Below are positions 33,342 through 42,192 of a DNA stretch of 64,000 nucleotides, one piece after another. The notes beneath the pieces were generated by a model. The model was not told where the DNA came from, did no database searches, and was given only the letters and a program-made list of their open reading frames with translations. Within the stretch, counting starts at the first letter, position 1. Each line of letters begins with the position of its first letter. The translations under genes and the position numbers were made by a program. The DNA is from Flavobacterium okayamense (GTDB lineage Bacteria; Bacteroidota; Bacteroidia; Flavobacteriales; Flavobacteriaceae): positions 868,001 through 932,000 of the forward strand of contig NZ_AP024749.1 of the NCBI RefSeq assembly GCF_019702945.1, written 5' to 3'.

Positions 33342-35927
33342 TTGAAGAGTTCAATACATAAATATATTTTAGGAGCTTTTTTAGTATCCCTAGTATTTGC
33401 GTGTTCAGTTAAAAAAGATAGATTTATCAATCGTAATTTACACGCTGTATCTACCGAATACAATATTCTATACAATGGAAATATTGCACTAGATGCTGGA
33501 TTAGAGGAAGTAAAATCAACCTTTCAAGATAATTTTTGGGATGTTCTTACAGTTGAAAGAATGCCAAAAAAAGACGAGAATATACTTCCTGGACAAAGTA
33601 AGAACTCAAATTTTGAAAAGGCCGAAGAAAAAGCGGTTAAAGCTATCCAAAAGCATTCCATGAATATCGATGGAACAGAAAGAAATCCGCAAATTGACGA
33701 GGCTTATCTGTTACTAGGAAAAGCACGCTATTTTGATAACAGATTTATTCCTGCTTTAGAATCGTTTAACTACATTTTATATAAATATCCTAAAAGTGAT
33801 AAAATTTATCATGCTAAAGTATGGCGTGAAAAAGTGAATATTCGTTTAGATAATAATGAAGTAGCTATTAAAAATTTGAAGCAGCTTTTAAAAAGTCAAA
33901 ACATTGAAGGTCAGGATTTAGCCGATGCAAATGCTATGTTAGCTCAAGCATTCATCAACATTGAAGTTTTAGATACTGCAGTAGCATCACTTAAAATTGC
34001 TAAAGAGGAAACTAAAAATAAAGAAGAACAAGCAAGATATACTTTTATTTTAGGGCAGATTTACGAAAAAATGAATTACCAAGATAGTGCTTTCGCAGCT
34101 TTTCAAGAAGTAATTGATATGAAACGTAAATCACCACGTCGTTATGTAATTCAAGCACATGCAAAGCAAGCATTGCAGTTTGATTATGAAAAAGGCGATA
34201 CTATTGCTTTCCTAGAGAAATTCAACAAACTTATTGAAGATAGAGAAAACAGACCATATTTGGATATTATTTATCATCAAATGGGTATTTTTTATGATAA
34301 TTTTGAAAAAGACTCAATAGCTGAAAGTTATTATAATAAATCGAATAGAAGGTTTTCTCAAGATACATATTTAACAGCTTCAAACTACAGAAATATAGGA
34401 GAAATTCATTTTAAAAATGCCGATTATAAAGTGGCGGGAATGTACTATGATAGTACATTATTAAAAATGAATGAAAGAACAAGAGAATATCGAAAAATCA
34501 AGAAGAAGAGAGAAAATTTAATTGATGTAATTAAATACGAAGATATTGCAAAACAAAATGATAGTATTTTATCACTTGTAGCAATGAATGAAGGCGATCG
34601 AAAAATTTTCTTTGAAAAATATATCGAAAAACTAAAAAAAGAGGATGAGTTGAAGGCAAAATTAGCGGCTGAAAAAGATGCTAAAGACCAACAAGACAAT
34701 ATGCCTGGCAAGCCTAAATTCAATCCTAATCCTGATCCAATAAATATTTCAGGAGGAAATTTACCGCCCATTGGAATGAATAGCCAGTCTACGTTTTATT
34801 TTTACAACCCTACTACTGTTGCGTATGGTATAAAGGAATTTCAAAAGAAATGGGGAAATAGAAAACCTGGAAGCAATTGGAGGCAATCAAAAGCGAAAGA
34901 AGATTTTCTTTCAGATGATTACACAAATGAAGATTTTGTTGAAGTTGAGAATGATAGTGTAAAAGAAATAAATCCGGCATATACAGTTGCTTTTTACACA
35001 GAACAATTACCAAAAGAGAAAAAAGAAATTGATAGTATATCTAAAGAAAGAAACAATGCATATTATGAGTTAGGACTTTTATACAAAGAAAAGTTTAAAG
35101 AGTATGCGCTTTCAGCCAATCGCTTCGAAAAATTATTAACCTTTAATCCTGAAGAGCGACTAATTTTACCAACAAAATATTACCTATACAAAGACTATGA
35201 AGTGATTGATCCAGATAAGGCCAAATTACTCAAAGCAGAAATATTAGCAAATTATCCTGATAGTAGATATGCGCAAATAATTTTAAATCCAAAAGAAGCA
35301 GAGCTAGATAGTGAAAATCCTGAAGCAGTTTTTAAAAATATTTACAATCAACTTGAAAAAGGACAAATTAGAGAAGCATATGCTCAAATAAACGAGCGTG
35401 TTGAGATGTATTTTGGCGATGAAATTTTACCTAAAATGGAATTGCTTAGAGCTAAAGTTATAGCAAGGACAAATGGTTTGGAAGCGTACAAAAAGGCGTT
35501 AAATGAAATTGCTGTAGCATATCAAAATATTTCTGAAGGAAAACAAGCTCAAGAACTACTTAATAAAGATATTCCTGTGTTAGAAAGCATAGCTTTTTCC
35601 GATGAAGACAAATTAAGCTGGAAAATTTTATTTCCAAAGACATTTGAAATTGGAAAAACAAATGAAAAATTAGTAGAAAAATTAGCAAAATATGTAAAAG
35701 ATAGCCATAATGACGATTTGAAATTATCAGTTGATTTTTATAATCTAGATAATGATTTTATTGTTTTACATGGATTTAAATCTAAAGAAACGGCCCAAGC
35801 TGTTTTACTATATTTAAAGGAAAATAAAGAATATAAAGTTAAAGATGAAGCATTTGTGATTTCATCAGATAACTATAGAGTTGTTCAAGTAAAGAAACAG
35901 TTTCAAGAATGGCTTAATATTCAGTAA
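33342..35927 (+). CDS. sprE: T9SS-associated TPR lipoprotein SprE/PorW
   Basis: An 861-residue lipoprotein with the T9SS component SprE/PorW architecture: lipobox at Cys21 (SLVFACSVKK), then RFINRNLHAVSTEYN, TPR repeats through about residue 400, a low-complexity linker with NPNPDPINISGGNLP, and a C-terminal helical part. SprE is needed for secretion through the T9SS and gliding in F. johnsoniae, where it also sits near bactofilin and ATP synthase genes. The start is a TTG codon; no in-frame ATG precedes the lipobox, so this non-ATG start is required for a proper signal peptide. The two T9SS-tailed proteins in this window are potential cargo. Confidence 0.85.
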   Translation: MKSSIHKYILGAFLVSLVFACSVKKDRFINRNLHAVSTEYNILYNGNIALDAGLEEVKSTFQDNFWDVLTVERMPKKDENILPGQSKNSNFEKAEEKAVKAIQKHSMNIDGTERNPQIDEAYLLLGKARYFDNRFIPALESFNYILYKYPKSDKIYHAKVWREKVNIRLDNNEVAIKNLKQLLKSQNIEGQDLADANAMLAQAFINIEVLDTAVASLKIAKEETKNKEEQARYTFILGQIYEKMNYQDSAFAAFQEVIDMKRKSPRRYVIQAHAKQALQFDYEKGDTIAFLEKFNKLIEDRENRPYLDIIYHQMGIFYDNFEKDSIAESYYNKSNRRFSQDTYLTASNYRNIGEIHFKNADYKVAGMYYDSTLLKMNERTREYRKIKKKRENLIDVIKYEDIAKQNDSILSLVAMNEGDRKIFFEKYIEKLKKEDELKAKLAAEKDAKDQQDNMPGKPKFNPNPDPINISGGNLPPIGMNSQSTFYFYNPTTVAYGIKEFQKKWGNRKPGSNWRQSKAKEDFLSDDYTNEDFVEVENDSVKEINPAYTVAFYTEQLPKEKKEIDSISKERNNAYYELGLLYKEKFKEYALSANRFEKLLTFNPEERLILPTKYYLYKDYEVIDPDKAKLLKAEILANYPDSRYAQIILNPKEAELDSENPEAVFKNIYNQLEKGQIREAYAQINERVEMYFGDEILPKMELLRAKVIARTNGLEAYKKALNEIAVAYQNISEGKQAQELLNKDIPVLESIAFSDEDKLSWKILFPKTFEIGKTNEKLVEKLAKYVKDSHNDDLKLSVDFYNLDNDFIVLHGFKSKETAQAVLLYLKENKEYKVKDEAFVISSDNYRVVQVKKQFQEWLNIQ

Positions 35928-35957
35928 TTAAATTGCCCAAATCAAACCTACATAATT

Positions 35958-36350
35958 ATGATTAACAAAGCAAAAGCAAAAGAAAGTCCGTTAGGCAAAA
36001 CAAATCGTATTGTTGAAGGAACCCTAATTAAAGGAGAGATTGAATCAAAAGCAGATTTCCGATTGGATGGTACTTTAATAGGTAATTATAATTCTACAGG
36101 AAAGCTTGTTATTGGCCCAACAGGTGAAGTGCAAGGTGATGTCAAATGCAAAAGTGTTGATATTGAAGGTAAATTTTCTGGCAAGATGGAAGCGGTAGAC
36201 TTGTTGAGTGTTCGTGCAACGGCACACATTAAAGGAGATGTAGTTGTTGGAAAACTTGCAGTGGAACCAGGAGCAATCTTTGAAGCTACGTGTGTTATGA
36301 AAAGTAATTTGAAAACACTTAGTAATGAACAATCCGAAAAAACAGCCTAA
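35958..36350 (+). CDS. Bactofilin (polymer-forming cytoskeletal protein)
   Basis: A 130-residue bactofilin with a right-handed beta-helix core built from short repeats (GTLIKGEIESKADFRLDGTL, then GEVQGDVKCKSVDIEGKFSG). These proteins polymerise without nucleotide and position cell-envelope machinery. It starts 30 nt after sprE and its end overlaps the atpZ start by 26 nt, so it bridges the two systems in one transcript. A role in placing envelope complexes is inference. Confidence 0.9.
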   Translation: MINKAKAKESPLGKTNRIVEGTLIKGEIESKADFRLDGTLIGNYNSTGKLVIGPTGEVQGDVKCKSVDIEGKFSGKMEAVDLLSVRATAHIKGDVVVGKLAVEPGAIFEATCVMKSNLKTLSNEQSEKTA

Positions 36351-36543
36351 TAATAAATGGCTTCAATTAATAACAATCCCATTTCAAATGGGATTTGTTA
36401 TTTTTATATTTAATTATTTTGGACAATATTTAGATGAAAAAAACAATTCAGATAATTATGTAAAAATACTTACCCTTGTTGGTGTTTTTCTTTCTCTATA
36501 TTATGTTATAAAACAAGTAATCCAGCTAAGCAAAGACAAATGA
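36325..36543 (+). CDS. atpZ: AtpZ/AtpI-like small membrane protein
   Basis: A 72-residue protein with two transmembrane helices (about 13-32 and 45-65) typical of AtpZ/AtpI proteins at the head of F-type ATP synthase operons, thought to aid c-ring assembly or Mg transport. It overlaps bactofilin by 26 nt in another frame and the next gene by 4 nt (ATGA), so translation is tightly coupled. Family call rests on size, topology and location. Confidence 0.75.
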   Translation: MNNPKKQPNNKWLQLITIPFQMGFVIFIFNYFGQYLDEKNNSDNYVKILTLVGVFLSLYYVIKQVIQLSKDK

Positions 36544-36920
36544 TTTCAAAGCTAAAATCGATCATTTATTTATTTATTATTTTATTGTTAATTGTATATG
36601 TGATAAGCTTTCTAGTTAATCAAATTCCATCAATTAATGAGAAATGGAATCAAACGAGTAATAGTTTTAATGAAATATTCTTATTTTTCGCATTAACAAG
36701 TTTAATGCTTTTTATAGTTCATTGTCTGGTTTATAAAAAAAATAAAGAACAGCTAGGTTTTGTTTTTTTAGTTACTTTAACGTTAAAAGTAGCAGCCTCT
36801 TTTTTCTTTATTAATAAAATAGTTTACAGCTTTGAAAAATACTATTCATTTATATATTTTTTTATATTCCTTGTAATAGATGTCTTTTTGACGGTTAGAT
36901 TGTTGAACCGAAAAGATTGA
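36540..36920 (+). CDS. Small membrane protein, possible ATP synthase subunit I
   Basis: A 126-residue protein with four predicted membrane helices (about 7-27, 44-64, 72-92 and 98-120). Its size and position right before atpB match the AtpI-like gene of other operons, but the sequence itself has no diagnostic motif. It overlaps atpZ by 4 nt. A separate promoter follows it, so it need not be co-expressed equally with the subunits downstream. Confidence 0.6.
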   Translation: MISKLKSIIYLFIILLLIVYVISFLVNQIPSINEKWNQTSNSFNEIFLFFALTSLMLFIVHCLVYKKNKEQLGFVFLVTLTLKVAASFFFINKIVYSFEKYYSFIYFFIFLVIDVFLTVRLLNRKD

Positions 36921-36966
36921 AACCAAAACAAATTGAAAAAATCTCAAAAAAAATCTTTTTTGAAAC

Positions 36967-36995
36967 TTGGAATATTAATTAAAGTTGTACTTTTG
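36967..36995 (+). promoter_or_regulatory. Promoter of the atpBEFHAG operon
   Basis: TTG (36967-36969), an 18-nt spacer and TACTTTTG (36988-36995) match the Bacteroidota consensus. The -7 box lies 42 nt before the atpB start, allowing ATP synthase expression independently of sprE. Confidence 0.65.
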
Positions 36996-37037
36996 CAAAA
37001 AATTTTAACGACCATAAAAAATTATATTTAATAAAGT

Positions 37038-38198
37038 ATGGTAATTTTTAGAAAACCACTTCAATTAGTATTAGTATTCGCATTAGCGATTTTACCTCTT
37101 TTAAGTTTTGCAAATGATGAAATTCATCAAGATGCAACTACAGAAGAAACTCACGGTGAACATGTAGATGAATCTCAGGATAAAAAAGCTAAAGTAAATG
37201 CTTTTATTGAGCATCACTTGCAGGATTCTCATGATTTTGTATTTTTTTCTGATGAAAAAGAAAATAAGCATTATGGATTTTCATTACCTGTAATTCTTTG
37301 GGATAATGGATTGAAGATTTTTTCTTCTTCAAAATTACATCATGGAGAAACAGTGGCTGAAGTTGATGGTGACTATTACAAGTTATACCATGGGAAAATC
37401 TACAAAACGGATGCTGAAGGAACAATTTCTTACGATGATGATCATCATCCTACAAATGTTAAGCCTCTAGACTTTTCAATTACAAAGAATGTGGTTTCAA
37501 TGTTATTTACATCGGTATTGTTATTGATTATGTTTGTTGGATTAGCTAGATCCTATAAAAAAGGACCAATACCAACTGGATTTGGTAGAATTTTAGAGCC
37601 ATTAGTGATTTTCATTAGAGATGAAATTGCAATACCTAATATTGGTGAGAAAAAATATAGAAAATTCATGGGCTTCTTGCTAACGGTGTTTTTCTTTATT
37701 TGGGTGTTGAATTTATTAGGGATGACTCCACTAGGAATTAATGTGACAGGAAATATTGCTATAACAGTTTGTTTAGCAATGTTTACTTATGTAATTACTC
37801 AATTTAGTGCGAACAAAGATTATTGGGGGCATATTTTCTGGATGCCAGGTGTGCCTCTTCCAATGAAGATTATTTTGGCGCCGATTGAGTTGCTAGGTAC
37901 ATTAACAAAGCCGTTCGCTTTATTAATTCGTTTATATGCAAATATTACTGCTGGTCACGTAGTTATCATGAGTTTAATTGCTATGATTTTTGTGGGGCAA
38001 AATTTAGCAGCAGATATGTCAATTTCATTAGCTTTAACTTTGTTTATTTCTGTGATTGAGATTTTAGTTGCATTTTTACAAGCATTTATCTTTACAATGT
38101 TATCGTCTTTATTTATTGGAATGGCAGTTCAAGACCACCACCATGACGAACATCATTCGGAAGATATGTTAGGTGATCATGACAATGCTGTAATTTAA
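37038..38198 (+). CDS. atpB: ATP synthase F0 subunit a, with a long N-terminal periplasmic extension
   Basis: A 386-residue F0 subunit a forming the proton channel next to the c-ring. The core (about 150-370) has the conserved helices, including KPFALLIRLYANITAGHV with the essential Arg in LLIRLYAN. Unlike the roughly 270-residue E. coli protein it has an N-terminal signal peptide (cleavage near LLSFAND) and an ectodomain of about 120 residues rich in His, Asp and Glu. The C-terminus is also His-rich (QDHHHDEHHSEDM). Bacteroidota atpB genes are known to be longer; what the extension does is unknown. Confidence 0.95.
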   Translation: MVIFRKPLQLVLVFALAILPLLSFANDEIHQDATTEETHGEHVDESQDKKAKVNAFIEHHLQDSHDFVFFSDEKENKHYGFSLPVILWDNGLKIFSSSKLHHGETVAEVDGDYYKLYHGKIYKTDAEGTISYDDDHHPTNVKPLDFSITKNVVSMLFTSVLLLIMFVGLARSYKKGPIPTGFGRILEPLVIFIRDEIAIPNIGEKKYRKFMGFLLTVFFFIWVLNLLGMTPLGINVTGNIAITVCLAMFTYVITQFSANKDYWGHIFWMPGVPLPMKIILAPIELLGTLTKPFALLIRLYANITAGHVVIMSLIAMIFVGQNLAADMSISLALTLFISVIEILVAFLQAFIFTMLSSLFIGMAVQDHHHDEHHSEDMLGDHDNAVI

Positions 38199-38237
38199 TA
38201 TTTTAGAATTTTTGTTTAATTATTATATATATACATT

Positions 38238-38435
38238 ATGAACATTCCAATGTTAGTAGGTGCAGGTTTAGTAGTAATCGGTGCTGGTTTAGGTTTAGGT
38301 AAAATCGGTGGTTCAGCAATGGATGCTATTGCTCGTCAACCAGAAGCTGCTGGAAAAATCCAAACAGCGATGATTATTATCGCGGCTTTATTAGAAGGTT
38401 TAGCATTCGCTGCTTTAATCTTAGGAAAAGCTTAA
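38238..38435 (+). CDS. atpE: ATP synthase F0 subunit c
   Basis: A 65-residue two-helix proteolipid. The proton-binding carboxylate is Glu53 (LLEGLAFAAL), and the polar loop is ARQPEAAGK. No Na-type Glu-Ser-Thr set is seen after Glu53, so H+ coupling is more likely. A strong hairpin follows the stop (38452-38480), which may protect or attenuate the message so that many c subunits are made per complex. Confidence 0.96.
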   Translation: MNIPMLVGAGLVVIGAGLGLGKIGGSAMDAIARQPEAAGKIQTAMIIIAALLEGLAFAALILGKA

Positions 38436-38451
38436 TTAAAACAAATTAACA

Positions 38452-38480
38452 AAGACTTGTAACGGTTGGTTACAAGTCTT
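38452..38480 (+). other. Strong hairpin between atpE and atpF
   Basis: AAGACTTGTAAC pairs perfectly with GTTACAAGTCTT across a 5-nt loop, giving a 12-bp stem. It is followed by TTG-interrupted T and then A residues, not by a clean T-run, so it is more likely a stability or processing element, or a partial terminator, than a full terminator. Confidence 0.75.
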
Positions 38481-38519
38481 GTTTAAAAAAAAATTAAAGA
38501 ATAAATATAAATTTCATCA

Positions 38520-39020
38520 ATGGATAAGTTAATTAACGATTTTTCATTTGGACTGTTTTTTTGGCAAGCATTAATTTTATTAATACTTATTGTTTTATTA
38601 GTAAAATTTGCATGGAAACCTATCATGAGTGCCATTACTGAGCGTGAAGAAGGTATTCAAAAGGCTTTATTAGCAGCTGAAAATGCTAAAAAAGACATGC
38701 AAAACTTACAAGCGGATAACGAAAAATTATTAGCTGAAGCTAGAGCAGAGCGTGATAACATGCTTAAAGAAGCTCGTGAAATGAAAGACAAAATGGTTGC
38801 AGACGCAAGAGCTGAAGCTCAAGTTCAAGGTGAGAAAATGATTGCTCAAGCAAAAGCTACTATCGATAGTGAGAAAAACGCAGCTATGGCAGAATTAAAA
38901 TCTCATGTATCTACGCTTTCAATTGAAATTGCAGAAAAATTATTAAAAGAAGAATTAGCTAACAAAGAAGCTCAATCTAAATTAGTTGAGAAAATGTTAG
39001 GTGATGCTAAATTAAATTAA
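38520..39020 (+). CDS. atpF: ATP synthase F0 subunit b
   Basis: A 166-residue subunit with one N-terminal membrane helix (about 10-30) and a long charged coiled coil (ENAKKDMQNLQADNEKLLAE onward) that forms the peripheral stalk and reaches the delta subunit. Length fits the family. It ends 2 nt before atpH, so the two are coupled. Confidence 0.95.
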   Translation: MDKLINDFSFGLFFWQALILLILIVLLVKFAWKPIMSAITEREEGIQKALLAAENAKKDMQNLQADNEKLLAEARAERDNMLKEAREMKDKMVADARAEAQVQGEKMIAQAKATIDSEKNAAMAELKSHVSTLSIEIAEKLLKEELANKEAQSKLVEKMLGDAKLN

Positions 39021-39022
39021 TT

Positions 39023-39559
39023 ATGGCAGAAAGTAGAGCCGCTATTCGTTACGCAAAAGCTATACTTGATATTGCTCAAGCAAACAACAATGCTGATAAA
39101 GTATTAGCTGATATGAATTCAGTTACTGCTTCAGTTAAGGAATCAAAAGAGTTAAAAGACTTCTTAGATAATCCTGTTGTAAATGGACAAACAAAATTTG
39201 CAGCGTTGTCTGAAATTTTCGCATCTGTTCAAAACGAAACTAAAGGATTATTTCAATTACTTTTAGCAAATAAAAGATTTGAAATTTTACCTTCAATTGC
39301 AAAACAATTTGTTTCGTTATACAATCAAGCAAACGGAATTGAATCAGCAGTTGTTACAACGGCTGTACCGCTAACTTCTGATTTAGAAGTTAAAGTTTTA
39401 GCGAAAATTAAAGAGTTTTCAAACAAACAAGTTACGCTTACAAATGTGGTTGATCCTTCTATTATTGGAGGTTTTGTACTTCGTATGGGTGACAAACAAT
39501 ATAATGCATCTGTTGCTAACAGATTACAACAATTAAAAAGAGAATTTAGTAATAATTAA
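39023..39559 (+). CDS. atpH: ATP synthase F1 subunit delta
   Basis: A 178-residue delta/OSCP subunit linking the peripheral stalk to the top of the alpha-beta hexamer. The N-terminal RYAKAILDIA helix and the C-terminal VDPSIIGGFVLRMGDKQYNA segment are characteristic. It is placed between atpF and atpA in the standard order. Confidence 0.95.
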   Translation: MAESRAAIRYAKAILDIAQANNNADKVLADMNSVTASVKESKELKDFLDNPVVNGQTKFAALSEIFASVQNETKGLFQLLLANKRFEILPSIAKQFVSLYNQANGIESAVVTTAVPLTSDLEVKVLAKIKEFSNKQVTLTNVVDPSIIGGFVLRMGDKQYNASVANRLQQLKREFSNN

Positions 39560-39595
39560 TAGTAAGCACACATTTAGTGTATAAATAATATAGAG

Positions 39596-41170
39596 ATGGC
39601 TGAAATTAAACCTGCTGAAATATCAGCAATATTAAAGAAACAATTATCCGATTTTCAATCGGGTGCTACTTTAGAAGAAGTTGGAACCGTACTTCAAGTA
39701 GGTGACGGTATTGCTCGTGTTTACGGATTATCTAATGCACAATATGGTGAGTTAGTACAATTCGATAACGGACTAGAAGCAATCGTATTGAACTTAGAGG
39801 AAGATAATGTTGGGGTAGTATTGTTAGGTCCTTCAACAGGTATTAAAGAAGGCTCAACTGTAAAAAGAACACAACGTATTGCGTCATTAAAAGTTGGTGA
39901 GCAAATGGTTGGTCGTGTAGTTGATACGCTAGGTAACCCAATCGATGGTAAAGGGCCAATTGGTGGTGACTTATATGAGATGCCTTTAGAGCGTAAAGCT
40001 CCTGGAGTTATCTTCCGTCAACCAGTAAACGAACCATTACAAACAGGTATTAAAGCGGTTGATGCTATGATTCCAGTAGGTAGAGGACAACGTGAGTTAG
40101 TTATTGGTGACCGTCAAACTGGTAAAACTACAGTTTGTATCGATACGATCTTAAATCAAAAAGAATTCTATGATGCTGGTAAACCAGTATTCTGTATATA
40201 TGTTGCAGTAGGACAAAAAGCATCTACGGTTGCTGCTATTGCAAAAACGTTAGAAGATAAAGGGGCAATGGCTTATACAGTTATTGTTGCTGCAAATGCT
40301 TCTGACCCTGCTCCAATGCAAGTTTATGCGCCTTTCGCTGGTGCTGCTATTGGTGAGTATTTCCGTGATACAGGTCGTCCTGCATTAATTGTTTATGATG
40401 ATTTATCTAAACAAGCAGTTGCTTACCGTGAGGTATCATTATTATTAAGAAGACCACCAGGACGTGAAGCATACCCTGGAGACGTTTTCTACTTACACTC
40501 AAGATTATTAGAGCGTGCTGCTAAAGTTATTGCAGATGATGAAATCGCTAAAAACATGAACGATTTACCAGAATCTTTAAAACCAATTGTTAAAGGTGGT
40601 GGTTCATTAACAGCTTTACCAATCATTGAAACTCAAGCGGGTGACGTTTCTGCATATATCCCAACAAACGTAATTTCGATTACTGATGGTCAGATTTTCT
40701 TAGAGTCAGATTTATTTAACTCAGGTGTTCGTCCAGCGATTAACGTAGGTATTTCGGTATCTCGTGTTGGAGGTTCTGCTCAAATTAAATCGATGAAAAA
40801 AGTTTCAGGTACATTAAAATTAGACCAAGCACAATACCGTGAGCTAGAAGCTTTCGCTAAATTTGGTTCTGATTTAGATGCGGCTACAATGAACGTTATT
40901 GAAAAAGGTAAACGTAACGTGGAAATCTTAAAGCAGTCAGTAAACGATCCTTACACTGTAGAAGACCAAGTTGCAATTATCTATGCTGGGTCTAAAAACT
41001 TATTAAGAAATGTTCCAGTAGAAAAAGTAAAAGAATTTGAAAAAGATTTCTTAGCCTACTTAAACGCTAAACACAGAGATACATTAGATGCTATTAAAGC
41101 TGGTAAAATCGATGAAAATGTAACTGATGTTTTAGAAAAAGTATCAAAAGAAATTTCTGCAAAATATTAA
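39596..41170 (+). CDS. atpA: ATP synthase F1 subunit alpha
   Basis: A 524-residue non-catalytic nucleotide-binding subunit. The Walker A motif GDRQTGKT lies at 170-177 and the alpha signature with [17 protein letters not shown] near 385. Full length. It is followed by a 71-nt spacer with repeated ACTAATTACT motifs before atpG. Codon use here is strongly biased towards common codons, as expected for a highly expressed gene. Confidence 0.97.
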   Translation: MAEIKPAEISAILKKQLSDFQSGATLEEVGTVLQVGDGIARVYGLSNAQYGELVQFDNGLEAIVLNLEEDNVGVVLLGPSTGIKEGSTVKRTQRIASLKVGEQMVGRVVDTLGNPIDGKGPIGGDLYEMPLERKAPGVIFRQPVNEPLQTGIKAVDAMIPVGRGQRELVIGDRQTGKTTVCIDTILNQKEFYDAGKPVFCIYVAVGQKASTVAAIAKTLEDKGAMAYTVIVAANASDPAPMQVYAPFAGAAIGEYFRDTGRPALIVYDDLSKQAVAYREVSLLLRRPPGREAYPGDVFYLHSRLLERAAKVIADDEIAKNMNDLPESLKPIVKGGGSLTALPIIETQAGDVSAYIPTNVISITDGQIFLESDLFNSGVRPAINVGISVSRVGGSAQIKSMKKVSGTLKLDQAQYRELEAFAKFGSDLDAATMNVIEKGKRNVEILKQSVNDPYTVEDQVAIIYAGSKNLLRNVPVEKVKEFEKDFLAYLNAKHRDTLDAIKAGKIDENVTDVLEKVSKEISAKY

Positions 41171-41181
41171 TATAAGTAAAA

Positions 41182-41236
41182 AGTGATTAGTAAGTAGTGA
41201 AAAGCTAATTACTAATCACTAATTACTAATTACTAG
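41182..41236 (+). repeat. Inverted and direct repeats in the atpA-atpG spacer
   Basis: AGTGATTAGTAA (41182-41193) pairs perfectly with TTACTAATCACT (41209-41220) across a 15-nt loop. Directly after it, AATTACT is repeated (41221-41227, 41228-41234). The result is a large AT-rich hairpin with a tail of short repeats, unlike the tight spacing of the other atp genes. No T-run follows, so it is not a plain terminator. Confidence 0.7.
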
Positions 41237-41241
41237 ATAAA

Positions 41242-42099
41242 ATGGCAAACTTAAAGGAAATTAGAAATCGAATTAGTTCCGTTCAATCAACGATGCAAAT
41301 TACATCTGCGATGAAAATGGTTTCTGCTGCAAAATTGAAAAAAGCGCAAGATGCTATTACTGCTATGCGTCCATATGCAGAAAAGTTAACGGAATTATTA
41401 CAAAATTTAAGTGCTACTTTAGAAGGAGATACTGGAGGAGCTTTTGCTGATCAACGTGAAGTAAACAAAGTATTACTTGTTGCGGTTACTTCTAACCGTG
41501 GATTATGTGGAGCCTTCAATACAAATGTTATCAAAGAAATTAAAAATAGAACTCAGTTTTACCAAGGTAAAAATGTAGATGTTTTAGCAATTGGTAAAAA
41601 AGGTAACGATGTTTTACGTAAAACGAATAATGTTATTGCTAATCATAGTTCAGTTTATGACGATTTAACTTTCGATAATGTTGCTGAAATTGCTCAATTA
41701 TTAATGGATAAGTTTGTTGCAGGAGAGTACGATAAAATCGAAATCGTATACAATCATTTTAAGAATGCAGCAACAACCATTGTTAAAACTGAACAATTCT
41801 TGCCTTTAGCTCCAATTTCTGGTGGTGAAGCAGTATCTTCAGATTATATTTTTGAACCTTCTAAAGAAGAAATTGTTTTAACGTTAATTCCAAAATCGTT
41901 AAAAACGCAATTATACAAATCAGTTCGTGATTCGTTTGCATCTGAGCACGGAGCTCGTATGACGGCAATGCACAAAGCAACTGATAATGCAACAGAATTG
42001 CGTAATCAATTAAAATTAACATACAATAAAGCACGTCAAGCTGCAATTACTGGAGAAATCTTAGAAATTGTAGGTGGAGCGGAAGCGTTAAACGGATAA
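41242..42099 (+). CDS. atpG: ATP synthase F1 subunit gamma
   Basis: A 285-residue rotor shaft subunit with the N-terminal helix MANLKEIRNRISSVQSTMQI and the C-terminal AMHKATDNATELRNQLKLTY segment. It is the last atp gene here; a strong terminator follows, and atpD (beta) and atpC (epsilon) are absent, so the enzyme must be completed by another locus. Confidence 0.96.
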   Translation: MANLKEIRNRISSVQSTMQITSAMKMVSAAKLKKAQDAITAMRPYAEKLTELLQNLSATLEGDTGGAFADQREVNKVLLVAVTSNRGLCGAFNTNVIKEIKNRTQFYQGKNVDVLAIGKKGNDVLRKTNNVIANHSSVYDDLTFDNVAEIAQLLMDKFVAGEYDKIEIVYNHFKNAATTIVKTEQFLPLAPISGGEAVSSDYIFEPSKEEIVLTLIPKSLKTQLYKSVRDSFASEHGARMTAMHKATDNATELRNQLKLTYNKARQAAITGEILEIVGGAEALNG

Positions 42100-42125
42100 T
42101 TAAGTTAATTTTTAAAATATGAATT

Positions 42126-42155
42126 GAGCCAAACGATAAGTTTGGCTCTTTTTTT
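42126..42155 (+). terminator. Intrinsic terminator of the atp operon
   Basis: GAGCCAAAC pairs with GTTTGGCTC (9 bp, 5-nt loop), followed by a run of T. It lies 27 nt after the atpG stop. Confidence 0.92.
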
Positions 42156-42192
42156 GTGCTATATTTTATATCTTTAAACAAAACAAAGTATT

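Noticed and set aside
36930..36965. Terminator ahead of atpB
   Set aside because: A CAAAAAA/TTTTTTG pairing is possible but it is a weak A-T stem without a separate T-run.
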